From NCBI GenBank assembly GCA_964386325.1, contig CAYLQY010000001.1:321811-385810 (forward strand): a stretch of DNA of 64,000 nt, written 5' to 3'. Positions 42,697 to 51,544 of the stretch are shown here, one piece after another (position 1 is the stretch's first letter; every line of letters begins with the position of its first letter). This stretch comes from Anaerorhabdus sp964386325. Lineage in GTDB: Bacteria > Bacillota_I > Bacilli_A > Erysipelotrichales > Erysipelotrichaceae. Both the position numbers and the translations under genes were made by a program. The notes beneath the pieces were generated by a model. The model was not told the DNA's origin and did not search any database. It saw only the letters and a list, made by a program, of their open reading frames with translations.

Positions 42697-43977
42697 ATGA
42701 CAAGAATATTTCAAAATGGAACAATTTATTTCAAAGGACAGTTTCAAGAAAAGGATTTTTTGATTGATGATTTAGGCAATATTACAATTGCAGATAAAAT
42801 AGATTTGGATGAAGTTGATGAAATACTTGATTGTTCAGGACTTCATATTTTTCCTGGTTTTATAGATCCCCATGTTCATTTAAGAGAACCTGGTTTTGAA
42901 TACAAGGAAACAATAGAAACAGGGACTAAGGCTGCTGCAAAAGGGGGTTACACAACCGTATTTGCAATGCCTAATGTAAAACCAGCACCGGATGGTTTGG
43001 AAAATTTACAAACACTTACAAAACGCTTCGAACAAAATGGAGTAGTCCATGTAGTTCCAGTTGGCTCAATTACCATTGCCCAAAAGGGTGTAGGTGAACT
43101 TGTGAATTTTGATAAATGTATAGAAGAAACATTCCTTTTCTCAGATGATGGAAAAGGTGTACAAGAAGAATCAATGATGCGTGAAGCGATGATTCAATGT
43201 GAAAAAAATAATGCAGTAATAATAGCTCATTGCGAAGATGAATCACAATTAGCACCTGGTGGATGTATTCATGCTGGCAAAAAAGCAGAAGAATTTGGAC
43301 TTGTAGGAATATCAAGTGAGTCTGAATATGCACAAGTTAAGCGCGATTTAAAACTTGCGAAAGAAACAGGGTGCCAATATCATATATGTCACATTTCTAC
43401 AAAAGAAACAGTAGAAGCTCTTAGACAAGCTAAAAAAGCGGGCTGTAATGTTAGTGGCGAGGTAACACCACATCATTTATTTCTTTGCGAAGATGATATA
43501 ACAGAAAATCATGGGCGGTTTAAAATGAATCCACCTCTACGTTCAAAAGAAGATCAAGAGGCACTATTACAAGGACTTCTCGATGGTACAATTGAAATGA
43601 TTTCAACCGATCAAGCACCGCATAGTGAAGAAGAGAAGAATTGTACCTTTGATCAAGCGGCAATGGGAATTGTCGGTAATGAAATTGCATTTCCATTACT
43701 TTATACATATTTAGTCAAAGAAAAGAAATGTACACTAAAACAACTCGTTGATTGGATGAGTACAAATGTTGCGGATGTATTTGGTGTCGATGGTGGAGAA
43801 ATAGAAAACTTCGCCAAAGCGAATATCACAATCTTTAATTTAAATGATCGCCAACAAGTTCGTTCACGCGAATTCTTATCAAAAGGAAAGAGTACTCCTT
43901 TTGAAGGAAGATGGTTACAAAGCAAATGCTTAATGACTATCGTTGATGGAGACATAGTTTATAGAAAGGGACTGTAA
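42697..43977 (+). CDS. pyrC: Dihydroorotase
   Basis: A 426-residue amidohydrolase cyclising carbamoyl aspartate to dihydroorotate. Metal site DPHVHLREPGFEYKET, then the HIC-type IAHCEDES and CHISTKET ligands and the active-site Asp in ISTDQAPHSEEEK. An upstream frame start at 42547 would place 50 residues across the leader hairpin and overlap the previous gene; ATG 42697 with TTTTGGAGGT is correct. First gene of pyrC-pyrK-pyrDB-pyrF-pyrE. Confidence 0.95.
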   Translation: MTRIFQNGTIYFKGQFQEKDFLIDDLGNITIADKIDLDEVDEILDCSGLHIFPGFIDPHVHLREPGFEYKETIETGTKAAAKGGYTTVFAMPNVKPAPDGLENLQTLTKRFEQNGVVHVVPVGSITIAQKGVGELVNFDKCIEETFLFSDDGKGVQEESMMREAMIQCEKNNAVIIAHCEDESQLAPGGCIHAGKKAEEFGLVGISSESEYAQVKRDLKLAKETGCQYHICHISTKETVEALRQAKKAGCNVSGEVTPHHLFLCEDDITENHGRFKMNPPLRSKEDQEALLQGLLDGTIEMISTDQAPHSEEEKNCTFDQAAMGIVGNEIAFPLLYTYLVKEKKCTLKQLVDWMSTNVADVFGVDGGEIENFAKANITIFNLNDRQQVRSREFLSKGKSTPFEGRWLQSKCLMTIVDGDIVYRKGL

Positions 43978-43978
43978 T

Positions 43979-44722
43979 ATGAAATCTGTACAAACCTATC
44001 GCATACTTACTAATGTGGCTTTAACTCAGAATGTCTTCAAAATGGTTCTTGAAGGAGATACAACATGGATAACAAATCCAGGACAATTCATCAATATCAC
44101 GGTCGAAAATGGTTATTTAAAAAGACCAATTAGTATCTCGGATTATGATGATTCAACACTAACCATTATCTACAAAGTTGTTGGAAATGGTACTGACTGG
44201 ATGGCAAAACAAGAATCAGGCAAAGAATTAGAAATACTTGTTGGTCTTGGAAATGGATTTACGGTTGAGCAAAAAGAAAGAGCATTACTCATAGGTGGAG
44301 GTGTTGGTGTACCCCCATTGTATCGCCTTTGTAAAGAACTACTTCAACAAGGAACAACAGTTGATGTAATTCTAGGTTTTAATACAAGTGATGAGTGTTT
44401 CTATGAAGAAGAATTTAAACAATTAGGGGCTACTGTTACAGTTTGTACAGTTGATGGAACAAAAGGTTTAAAAGGGTTTGTATCAGCAGCAATACAAGAA
44501 GATTTAAAAAATATTGATTATTATAGTTGTGGACCTCTACCGATGCTTAAAGCGGTCTTTGACTCCTCAAATGCAAAAGGTCAACTATCATTTGAAGAAA
44601 GAATGGGCTGTGGTTTTGGCGCGTGTATGGGATGTAGTTGTAAAACATTGACAGGATATAAACGAATTTGTGTAGAAGGACCGATAATGAGAAGTGAGGA
44701 AATCTTATGGACAAAAGACTAA
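43979..44722 (+). CDS. pyrK: Dihydroorotate dehydrogenase electron transfer subunit
   Basis: A 247-residue FAD and [2Fe-2S] protein passing electrons from PyrDB to NAD. The ferredoxin-reductase FAD motif is RPISISDYD, the NAD-binding GGGVGVPPLYRL follows, and the cluster Cys lie in CGFGACMGCSCKT and ICVEGP. It overlaps the pyrDB start by 16 bases. Confidence 0.94.
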   Translation: MKSVQTYRILTNVALTQNVFKMVLEGDTTWITNPGQFINITVENGYLKRPISISDYDDSTLTIIYKVVGNGTDWMAKQESGKELEILVGLGNGFTVEQKERALLIGGGVGVPPLYRLCKELLQQGTTVDVILGFNTSDECFYEEEFKQLGATVTVCTVDGTKGLKGFVSAAIQEDLKNIDYYSCGPLPMLKAVFDSSNAKGQLSFEERMGCGFGACMGCSCKTLTGYKRICVEGPIMRSEEILWTKD

Positions 44723-45624
44723 GTGTACATTTAGGAGATTGGAAGTTAGATAATCCGATTATTCCCGCCAGTGGAACATTTGGATTCGGTTATGAATTCG
44801 CGCAATTCTACGATATAAATGAATTAGGAAGTATCGCAACAAAAGGAACTACAAGAGAGTCAAGATTTGGAAATCCTACACCACGAATCGCTGAATGTGA
44901 CCGTGGGATGATTAATGCAGTAGGACTTCAAAATCCAGGAATTGATGAAGTAATTCAAACGGAGTTTAAAAAACTAAAAGAAGTTTATCATAAAAAAGTT
45001 GTCGCAAACATTTCGGGATTCTCAGTTGATGAATATGTAGAATGTGCGATGAAGATGGATAAAGAAGAAATCGTGGGTATTCTAGAAATTAATATATCTT
45101 GCCCGAATGTAAAACATGGTGGAATGAGCTTTGGAACTAATCCTGAAAATGCAGCGGATATAACGCGGGCAGTAAAAGCAGTAACAACGAAACCTGTTTA
45201 CATTAAGTTATCACCCAATGTTACGGATATCGTACAAATTGCAAAAGCTGTTGAAGAAGCGGGAGCTGATGGAATTAGTATGATTAATACACTTCTTGGG
45301 GCACGCTTTGATTTAAAAACAGGGAAGCCAATCATCGCAAATATTATGGGTGGATTTAGTGGACCAGCAATTAAACCAGTAGCTCTACGCATGGTTTATC
45401 AAGTTTACAAAGAAGTAAAAATACCAATTATTGGTATCGGTGGAATTGCCACAGCAGAAGATGTCATTGAAATGATGTACGCTGGAGCAACCGCAGTACA
45501 AGTGGGTGCGGAAAATTGTCGTAATCCATATGCTTGTAAAGAGATACTTGATAACTTACCATCATTAATGGATAAGTTAGGTATAGAGAAGTTAGAAGAC
45601 ATAATAGGGAGGGCTCATCAATGA
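44707..45624 (+). CDS. pyrD: Dihydroorotate dehydrogenase, class 1B catalytic subunit
   Basis: A 305-residue TIM-barrel FMN enzyme oxidising dihydroorotate to orotate. NPIIPASGTFGFGYE at the N-terminus, the catalytic-Cys loop EINISCPNVKHGG, and GGIATAEDVIEMMYAGATAVQVG at the phosphate-binding end identify the NAD-linked 1B type, consistent with the adjacent pyrK. It overlaps pyrF by 4 bases. Confidence 0.95.
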   Translation: MDKRLSVHLGDWKLDNPIIPASGTFGFGYEFAQFYDINELGSIATKGTTRESRFGNPTPRIAECDRGMINAVGLQNPGIDEVIQTEFKKLKEVYHKKVVANISGFSVDEYVECAMKMDKEEIVGILEINISCPNVKHGGMSFGTNPENAADITRAVKAVTTKPVYIKLSPNVTDIVQIAKAVEEAGADGISMINTLLGARFDLKTGKPIIANIMGGFSGPAIKPVALRMVYQVYKEVKIPIIGIGGIATAEDVIEMMYAGATAVQVGAENCRNPYACKEILDNLPSLMDKLGIEKLEDIIGRAHQ

Positions 45625-46325
45625 GAGAAAGAGATGTCATTATCGCATGTGATTTTTCAACAAAAGAAGAAACGTTAAATTTCCTAGATTTATTCAAAGA
45701 AGAAAAACCGTATGTAAAAATTGGACAAGAACTATTTTATGCAGAAGGACCAAGTATTGTTCATGAAATTAAACGTCGTGGACACAAAATCTTCTTGGAT
45801 TTAAAACAACATGATATTCCAAATACAGTTTACAAAGCAATTAAAAATCTTGCGACACTCGGTGCAGATATGTTAAATGTTCATGCAGCAGGAACAATTG
45901 AAATGATGGCAGCGGCACAAAAAGCTGTGGATGAAGTAAATCCAAATATTAAACTCATTGCTGTAACACAACTTACAAGTACTTCAGAAGAAAAAATGAA
46001 AGAAGAACTTTGGATTGATCACAGCATCAATGATACAGTTGTTCACTATGCAAAGAATGCTGAGAAAGCAGGACTTGCAGGAGTTGTATGTAGTCCTTTA
46101 GAAGCTGGACTTATTCGTGAAGCGTGTTCAGAAAGCTTTATTACAGTAACACCAGGAATTCGCTTTAATGATGCAACGAAGGGTGATCAAGTTCGTGTGA
46201 CTACACCAGCTCAAGCTCGTGAAATTGGAAGTGACTATATTGTAGTTGGACGTCCAATTACTGGTGCAGAAAATCCAGTTGAAGCATATCGCCGTTGTAT
46301 AAGAGAATTTGTAAAAGGAGAATAA
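45621..46325 (+). CDS. pyrF: Orotidine-5'-phosphate decarboxylase
   Basis: A 234-residue decarboxylase giving UMP from OMP. The catalytic DxKxxD set is FLDLKQHDIPNT, and the phosphate-binding end is DYIVVGRPITGAENP. Length is normal. Only 2 bases separate it from pyrE, which shares the AAAGGAGAA ribosome site region. Confidence 0.95.
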   Translation: MRERDVIIACDFSTKEETLNFLDLFKEEKPYVKIGQELFYAEGPSIVHEIKRRGHKIFLDLKQHDIPNTVYKAIKNLATLGADMLNVHAAGTIEMMAAAQKAVDEVNPNIKLIAVTQLTSTSEEKMKEELWIDHSINDTVVHYAKNAEKAGLAGVVCSPLEAGLIREACSESFITVTPGIRFNDATKGDQVRVTTPAQAREIGSDYIVVGRPITGAENPVEAYRRCIREFVKGE

Positions 46326-46327
46326 GC

Positions 46328-46960
46328 ATGGAAAAACTTATCGCAAAAGATTTATTGGATATTCAAGCAGTATTTTTAAAACCGAATGATCCATTTACAT
46401 GGGCAAGTGGAATCAAAGCACCTATTTATTGTGATAATCGTCTTACTTTATCTAATACAAAAGTAAGAAGAGATGTTGAAAATGCATTAGCTGAAATCAT
46501 TAAGAAACATTATCCTGAATGTGAAGCTGTAATGGGAACGGCAACAGCGGGTATTGCTCATGCAGCAATTGTTGCTGAAATTTTAGATTTACCAATGGGT
46601 TATGTACGTGCAAGTGCAAAAGATCATGGACGTACAAACCAAATAGAAGGTAAATGCGAACCAGGTACAAAAGTTGTTGTTGTTGAAGATTTAATTTCAA
46701 CAGCTGGTTCTAGTATTGAAGTAGTAAAAGTACTACAAGAAAATGGTGTTGAAGTTTTAGGAATTGCATCTATATTTACATATGGAATGAAAAAAGGTAT
46801 TGATCGACTTGCTGAAGCAAATGTAAAAAATGTAAGTGCAAGTAACTTTGATGTACTTGTAGAAGTAGCTGCAGAAACAGGTTATATTCAACAAGAAGAC
46901 AAAGAAAGATTATTAAAATTCAGAGATAATCCAAGCGATGAAAGCTGGATGACAAAATAA
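46328..46960 (+). CDS. pyrE: Orotate phosphoribosyltransferase
   Basis: A 210-residue type I PRTase forming OMP from orotate and PRPP. The PRPP motif is VVVVEDLISTAGSSIEV; the flexible loop is RASAKDHGRTNQIEG. ATG 46328 is used over an upstream frame start inside pyrF. Last gene of the operon; pyrB, carAB and pyrR are not in the window. Confidence 0.95.
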   Translation: MEKLIAKDLLDIQAVFLKPNDPFTWASGIKAPIYCDNRLTLSNTKVRRDVENALAEIIKKHYPECEAVMGTATAGIAHAAIVAEILDLPMGYVRASAKDHGRTNQIEGKCEPGTKVVVVEDLISTAGSSIEVVKVLQENGVEVLGIASIFTYGMKKGIDRLAEANVKNVSASNFDVLVEVAAETGYIQQEDKERLLKFRDNPSDESWMTK

Positions 46961-46964
46961 TATA

Positions 46965-46985
46965 AACCACTCCGGTGGTTTTTTA
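46965..46985 (+). terminator. Terminator of the pyr operon
   Basis: AACCAC (46965-46970), loop TCCG, GTGGTT (46975-46980), T run. Confidence 0.78.
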
Positions 46986-46988
46986 AAT

Positions 46989-47109
46989 TTGCATGATATG
47001 TTACTATTACTTATAAGTATTATGGTGGTTTGTGTAATATTACAGACTACATTGCAAACATCTGATACAAAAAGAGACCTCACAACAAATTTGTTCTGAG
47101 GTCTCTTTT
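46989..47109 (+). ncRNA. Candidate small RNA in a gene-free interval
   Basis: A promoter-like TTGCAT (46989-46994), 17-base spacer, TATAAG (47012-47017), points at a strong terminator ending at 47109, predicting an RNA of about 85 bases from about 47024. It contains GTTTG...CAAAC flanking a perfect palindrome TGTAATATTACA (47033-47044). No ribosome site or convincing ORF. No known RNA family recognised. Confidence 0.4.
47070..47109. terminator. Strong bidirectional terminator
   Basis: AAAAGAGACCTCA (47070-47082) and TGAGGTCTCTTTT (47097-47109), a 13-bp perfect stem with an inner ACAA/TTGT. It ends the ABC permease gene on the minus strand and the candidate RNA on the plus strand. Confidence 0.85.
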
Positions 47110-47142
47110 ATAACTTCTTTATGAAGTCTTCTCCTAAAACGC

Positions 47143-48000
47143 TTATTTTTGTTTTGAGGTTCTAGATAAGTTGAATACTGTAAGTATGAAGAATACAATC
47201 GTTACTACAATCATGAAGAGAATGTGATGAATTGGTTCTAGTGTGAAATCACCAAATTTGAATACAACACCCACACTCTCTTTAAATCCATTTAGGTATT
47301 CAACAGGTAAATTATTGAAACTAACTTTAAGTGGATCTTGTAGAAAAAGCTGGCGTAATAACACTGCGGAGTGAGCAGTAGGGAAAGATTTAATAATGAG
47401 TTGAACATATTCAGGTAATGTTCCAATAGGTAAATAAACGCCTGTTAGAAATCCGATTAATGTACCTAATATTGTACTTGCTGTTGATACTGCGCTAAGA
47501 TTATTAAAGAAACTTACAATAAAGAATACAATCGTACTAGACATTAAACTAGATAATAAAATAATGAATAGTGTCTGCAAGATGATAGGTAGTGTAAGTA
47601 GAATTGCACCTTGTGATAATAAAAATATTTCGCCAATTATGAATGCGACTGTACTCATAAGACTACCTACAATAAAAGCACAGAGGATGTAACCACCTAC
47701 AAGCTTGTAATGCGCAATCGGTGAAGAATTAAAATCCTTGATAATGTTATGTGCTCTATCTTCAACAAATAATTCAAAGGCACCCATTGTTGTGGTAATG
47801 GATGTGACCGCAATAATACCAGCTATGACCCAACTGTACATTAGAACATCAACTCCCTTGACGTCTAAACCGCTTTTAAATTGATCACCCAAGAATACAG
47901 CGTAAAGCATAATGATAATGAAAACACCTAATAAAGAGAAGAAAACAGTACTTTTTTGTCTGAAATATATTTTACAGTTTCTAATAGCTAAATTAATCAT
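47143..48000 (-). CDS. ABC-2 type transporter permease
   Basis: 285 residues with six membrane segments, of the ABC-2 exporter family. NLAIRNCKIYFRQKSTVFFSLLG at the N-terminus and IGTLIGFLTGVYLPIGTLPEYVQ near the fifth segment are typical of drug, lipid or peptide exporters. Upstream in-frame ATGs exist (48009, 48039), but ATG 48000, 10 bases after AAAGGAGA, is the best start and overlaps the ATPase stop. It partners the ATPase at 47993. Confidence 0.87.
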   Translation of the reverse strand: MINLAIRNCKIYFRQKSTVFFSLLGVFIIIMLYAVFLGDQFKSGLDVKGVDVLMYSWVIAGIIAVTSITTTMGAFELFVEDRAHNIIKDFNSSPIAHYKLVGGYILCAFIVGSLMSTVAFIIGEIFLLSQGAILLTLPIILQTLFIILLSSLMSSTIVFFIVSFFNNLSAVSTASTILGTLIGFLTGVYLPIGTLPEYVQLIIKSFPTAHSAVLLRQLFLQDPLKVSFNNLPVEYLNGFKESVGVVFKFGDFTLEPIHHILFMIVVTIVFFILTVFNLSRTSKQK

Positions 48001-48910
48001 CAGTTTCATCTCCTTTAGTAATTTCAATAAATGCATCATTCATAGAACCATGAACGACTTCAAAACTTTCAATGAATGGTTCAATTTCTTGTAGTAGTGG
48101 AATTGTTTTCTTTGTATCTTTAATCGTAGCGATAATCAAATTATTTTTGATAATAAAGGAATAACCGTATTTGTCTAATAAGTATTGAACTTGCATAGAA
48201 TCAATAGGCTTAATACGCAATGTATCTTGACTGAATTTTTCTTTTAAATCATATGGTGTACCTTGTGCAATAATTTTTCCGTGATTAATAATGACAATAT
48301 AATCAGACGTAGCTGCTTCTTCCATATAATGTGTAGTTAGGAAGATGGTCATTTGATATTCTTTTTGTAATTTAGAAATAGTTGACCAAACAAGTTCTCT
48401 TGTTTTTGGATCAAGACCTGTTGTGGGTTCATCCAAGAATAGAATCGTTGGTTTATGAATTAAAGCTCTTGCGATATCCGCTCGTCTTCTTTGCCCACCT
48501 GATAATTTACCATAAGGACGATTGATAAATTCTTGGATATCTGTTGCTTGAATTACAAATTGTAAAGATTGTTTTAATTCTTCATTACTGAGATTGTAAA
48601 GTTTTCCTCGTGTGAGAATATTCTCTTTGACAGTTAGTAAAGGGTCAAGGATACTTTCTTGAAATACTACGCCAATCTTGGAACGAATTTTGTCATCATC
48701 AATTCCTAATACACAATTATCAATAATTACATTTCCAGAATTTTTTTGTAGTAATGTACATAACATATTGATGGTTGTTGATTTGCCAGCGCCATTTGTA
48801 CCTAAAAAGGAAAATAACTTTCCTTTTTCAACATAAAAACTAATATCATCAACGGCATTGATGTCTTTGAATGTTTTCTTTAAATTTTCTATTGATATAA
48901 TTTTTTCCAT
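47993..48910 (-). CDS. ABC transporter ATP-binding protein (exporter)
   Basis: 305 residues. Walker A is GTNGAGKST, signature LSGGQRRRADIARAL, Walker B ILFLDEPTTGLDP, followed by a C-terminal domain of about 90 residues as in DrrA/CcmA-type exporters. ATG 48910 with GAGGTG upstream is used (GTG 48919 is in frame). A direct-repeat site at 48970-49001 precedes the operon, implying control by the LytTR protein encoded at 49503. Confidence 0.9.
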   Translation of the reverse strand: MEKIISIENLKKTFKDINAVDDISFYVEKGKLFSFLGTNGAGKSTTINMLCTLLQKNSGNVIIDNCVLGIDDDKIRSKIGVVFQESILDPLLTVKENILTRGKLYNLSNEELKQSLQFVIQATDIQEFINRPYGKLSGGQRRRADIARALIHKPTILFLDEPTTGLDPKTRELVWSTISKLQKEYQMTIFLTTHYMEEAATSDYIVIINHGKIIAQGTPYDLKEKFSQDTLRIKPIDSMQVQYLLDKYGYSFIIKNNLIIATIKDTKKTIPLLQEIEPFIESFEVVHGSMNDAFIEITKGDETDD

Positions 48911-48969
48911 TTCTATCACCTCGTTTGTAGTTTATGCGAATTAAAAAAAGGAAACAATAGGCTAAGAAG

Positions 48970-49001
48970 TAAGATGACCAAAGATTATGATAAGTTGACT
49001 A
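48970..49001. promoter_or_regulatory. LytTR-type direct-repeat site upstream of the ABC exporter
   Basis: TAAGATGACCA (48970-48980) and TAAGTTGACTA (48991-49001), start-to-start 21 bases (two helical turns), 60-91 bases before the ATPase start. The same motif pair stands before the LytTR gene. Confidence 0.7.
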
Positions 49002-49029
49002 AAAATATGATTGTCATTTGAGGAAGTAA

Positions 49030-49059
49030 TAAAAAAACCTTGTTCCAAATCGAACAAGG
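49030..49059 (-). terminator. Terminator of the LytTR/DUF3021 unit (minus strand)
   Basis: CCTTGTTC (49038-49045) and GAACAAGG (49052-49059), with an A run at 49030-49037 that becomes the U tail on the minus strand. Confidence 0.8.
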
Positions 49060-49078
49060 TAACTATTATATTTTTAAT

Positions 49079-49492
49079 TTATTCTAATCTTTTTCTTTTT
49101 TTAATCGCTTGATTAATTGATTCAGCCATTTCATTGTTCATATAGACTGTATAAGCATAGGTAAGAGGAAAGCAGAATATCATAGTAGGTGTTATTTCCC
49201 ATAAACCGAATAATGAGAATTCGATAATATTGAAATTTGCACATGCGATGAAAACTACGAAATAACAAATGAGAACTCTGATTATCAAATCAATTAAAAA
49301 AGAGTTGATATCGAAATAGTTTAATATCTTATCAGAAACTTCCATAAGAACAGCGATACAAGTAGAAATGATTAATACTTGAATAACTACTTCACCTGTA
49401 ATTTCAGGCGATAAATCAAAAGGTCTGAAGAATGTGAATAGGAGCATCATAATTGTAAAGCTACCAAATACTATGTTTAATATTTTTTTCAT
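49079..49492 (-). CDS. DUF3021-type membrane protein, LytTR partner
   Basis: 137 residues with four membrane segments (about 5-22, 32-52, 66-90, 95-118) and a basic C-terminus. Proteins of this type are encoded with LytTR regulators in Firmicutes; in the streptococcal HdrRM/BrsRM systems the membrane partner antagonises the regulator. ATG 49492 is chosen since GAGGACA precedes it and a longer frame would overlap the LytTR gene. Confidence 0.72.
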   Translation of the reverse strand: MKKILNIVFGSFTIMMLLFTFFRPFDLSPEITGEVVIQVLIISTCIAVLMEVSDKILNYFDINSFLIDLIIRVLICYFVVFIACANFNIIEFSLFGLWEITPTMIFCFPLTYAYTVYMNNEMAESINQAIKKRKRLE

Positions 49493-49502
49493 TGATATGT
49501 CC

Positions 49503-49940
49503 TCAAAAAATAAACTTTCTTTTAAAATCTTGAATGTAATGTTTGGATACAATTTGTTTTTCGTCATTTTGTAATGAAGCTTCAATGCGTCCGCTTAATG
49601 ATGCTTTTACACTCTTTACAACACTGGTATTTAGAATACAACTTTTACTTATTCTTAAAAAGGATGTATCCATTAATAATTCTTCTAGCTCATACAATTT
49701 TTTATTACACTCGTAGACTTCGTGATCCGTGTACAAAAAAACTTGATTATCAACAGCTTCAAAATAATAAATATCCTCTAAAGGTATCGGAATTGTTAGT
49801 CCGTCTTTTTGTGCGTTAATAGAGAAAGAATATAGTTTAATTTGTTCAATTAAACGCTTTAACCGTTCATCCATAATGCCACAAGTTATTTTTATTTCTG
49901 TTTCTTTGATATCAAGCGATTGTTCTATTAGTAATTTCAT
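49503..49940 (-). CDS. LytTR-family DNA-binding regulator
   Basis: 145 residues: an N-terminal part of about 40 residues, then a LytTR domain (IPLEDIYYFEAVDNQVFLYTDHEVYEC, then LYELEELLMDTSFLRISKSCILNTSVVKSV). It has no receiver domain, so it is not a two-component regulator. ATG 49940 with AAGGTG upstream. Its own promoter region carries the same direct repeats as the ABC operon, suggesting autoregulation and control of export. Confidence 0.9.
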   Translation of the reverse strand: MKLLIEQSLDIKETEIKITCGIMDERLKRLIEQIKLYSFSINAQKDGLTIPIPLEDIYYFEAVDNQVFLYTDHEVYECNKKLYELEELLMDTSFLRISKSCILNTSVVKSVKASLSGRIEASLQNDEKQIVSKHYIQDFKRKFIF

Positions 49941-50000
49941 ATCTATCACACCTTGGTTTTATTTTACCAATCTGTAATGATGATTTCAAATTAAACAAGG

Positions 50001-50032
50001 TAAGTTGACTAAAATTGGTTGTAAGATGACTT
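50001..50032. promoter_or_regulatory. LytTR-type direct-repeat site upstream of the LytTR gene
   Basis: TAAGTTGACTA (50001-50011) and TAAGATGACTT (50022-50032), again 21 bases start to start, 61-92 bases before the LytTR start codon. The distal copy overlaps the stop of the DUF402 gene. Confidence 0.7.
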
Positions 50033-50567
50033 ATTGCTTGAGGCTAAAATAAGTTTCTTTACAAAAATCCATGAGGATTTGTTGGTTAGTTGGTTTTCTC
50101 AACCAATCCATTAATATATTTGCTGTGCTATAAGATAGTTCAACTTGTTCTTTGGTAATGACACCTTGTGCATACGCATCTTCTAGTTCATCCTCATCAA
50201 GTAAATCGATTTGTCCATCAGGAAAAAATACAACATCTAGATATAAATCTTCAAAACTAGATTCACCATCAGGAAGGATAATGTTTTTATTAGTCATATC
50301 AAAATAACATTCTAATAATTCATCATGTTCATTGAACATTGCAGTTATCCAAACATGAGAATCTCTACGAGCGACTTGTAGCCATGAGTAACCATTATCG
50401 GCGATGCACTTACTAGGCATATCATTGCTGTAGAAAATATAGAGTGGCTTTGCCAGTTTCTGCATTTGTATTAAGCCAGCTTCTGTATTGTCATCGATTT
50501 CTTTTGAACTGAATAGGCATTCTTCAAGTCGCCACCATTCAGATCTTTTCATTGTTTTTGTCTTCAT
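50031..50567 (-). CDS. DUF402 domain protein
   Basis: 178 residues. The core (WITAMFNEHDELLECYFDMTNKNII ... DLYLDVVFFPDGQIDLLDEDELEDAYAQGVIT) is the DUF402 pattern found in FAU-1 and in Firmicutes nucleoside phosphatases such as Ntdp. A phosphatase role is possible but not shown. Ribosome site AAGGAAG. Divergent from the PHP phosphoesterase gene. Confidence 0.75.
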   Translation of the reverse strand: MKTKTMKRSEWWRLEECLFSSKEIDDNTEAGLIQMQKLAKPLYIFYSNDMPSKCIADNGYSWLQVARRDSHVWITAMFNEHDELLECYFDMTNKNIILPDGESSFEDLYLDVVFFPDGQIDLLDEDELEDAYAQGVITKEQVELSYSTANILMDWLRKPTNQQILMDFCKETYFSLKQ

Positions 50568-50586
50568 ATTTTTTCTTCCTTTGTCA

Positions 50587-50595
50587 TGCTATAAT
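50587..50595 (+). promoter_or_regulatory. Extended -10 promoter
   Basis: TGC followed by TATAAT (50590-50595), 29 bases before the PHP gene start. Confidence 0.5.
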
Positions 50596-50624
50596 TATAT
50601 CATTAAAGAGATGGAGGATACCAA

Positions 50625-51521
50625 ATGAAACAAGATTTTCATATGCATTCATTGTACAGCAATGATGGTGAATTTAGTCCAAAAGAATTATGTGAATTAG
50701 CTCAGAAAAATAATTGTTCAACAATCGCATTAACCGATCATAACTCAGTATATGGCGTTGATGAAATGATAGAAGAAGGAGATAAACTTGGTATACGAGT
50801 AATTCCTGGAATCGAAATAGATACAGAATTCGAAGGAATTGACTTCCATTTGACAGTTTATGATATGGATTATAATGATCCACGTTATGAAGCAATTACA
50901 ATTTATTACACAGAACTTGAAAGAAAAACGTCAAAAGAAGCTTTATCTTTATTTGAGGAACATTTTAAAATATTTATAGACCGTATGGACTTGATGAAGA
51001 TTGAAAAAGATGGAATTTTAGTACCAGAAGATTTAGGTGATTACCTTTTAAATAATCCTAAATATGATGATGCTGAATTCTTAAAGGAATATCGTACTGG
51101 TGCTTCAAGGAGTGATAATCCATATTTGAATTTTTATTTGGATTACTTTGCTCAAGGTAAAATTGCTTATGTAAAGGATAAAAAGATTGATATCGACTCA
51201 ATCCTTGAGATGGTTGAAGAAACGCATGGTATTGCTGTTGTGGCTCATCCAGGACATAATTTTAACGGTCATTTCGATAGCTTACAAAGATTATTAGATA
51301 GACCACAAATCAAGGGTATTGAAGCATATAGCAATTATCACACTGAAGATATGACGAAAACATTCCTGGAATATGCTAAGGAAAAGGACTTAGTTGTTAC
51401 TTGTGGAAGTGATTTTCATGGTAAAAATAAACCAGCTATTCAACTAGGGCAAATCAAATTTGTACCAGAGGGTTTTGAATCGGGGTTAGTTGATCTTGTG
51501 AAAGTAAACTTTAAAGATTAA
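50625..51521 (+). CDS. PHP-domain phosphoesterase (TrpH/YciV-like)
   Basis: 298 residues. Metal motifs of the PHP fold: DFHMHSLYSNDGEFSP, ALTDHNSVYGV, PGIEIDTEF, VVAHPGHNF and the C-terminal GSDFHG. Relatives hydrolyse 3',5'-nucleoside bisphosphates or act as 5'-3' exonucleases on short RNA. Ribosome site AGATGGAGG. Monocistronic or with the yebC gene 67 bases downstream. Confidence 0.86.
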   Translation: MKQDFHMHSLYSNDGEFSPKELCELAQKNNCSTIALTDHNSVYGVDEMIEEGDKLGIRVIPGIEIDTEFEGIDFHLTVYDMDYNDPRYEAITIYYTELERKTSKEALSLFEEHFKIFIDRMDLMKIEKDGILVPEDLGDYLLNNPKYDDAEFLKEYRTGASRSDNPYLNFYLDYFAQGKIAYVKDKKIDIDSILEMVEETHGIAVVAHPGHNFNGHFDSLQRLLDRPQIKGIEAYSNYHTEDMTKTFLEYAKEKDLVVTCGSDFHGKNKPAIQLGQIKFVPEGFESGLVDLVKVNFKD

Positions 51522-51544
51522 AACTTTTATTTTGATAGAGACTT

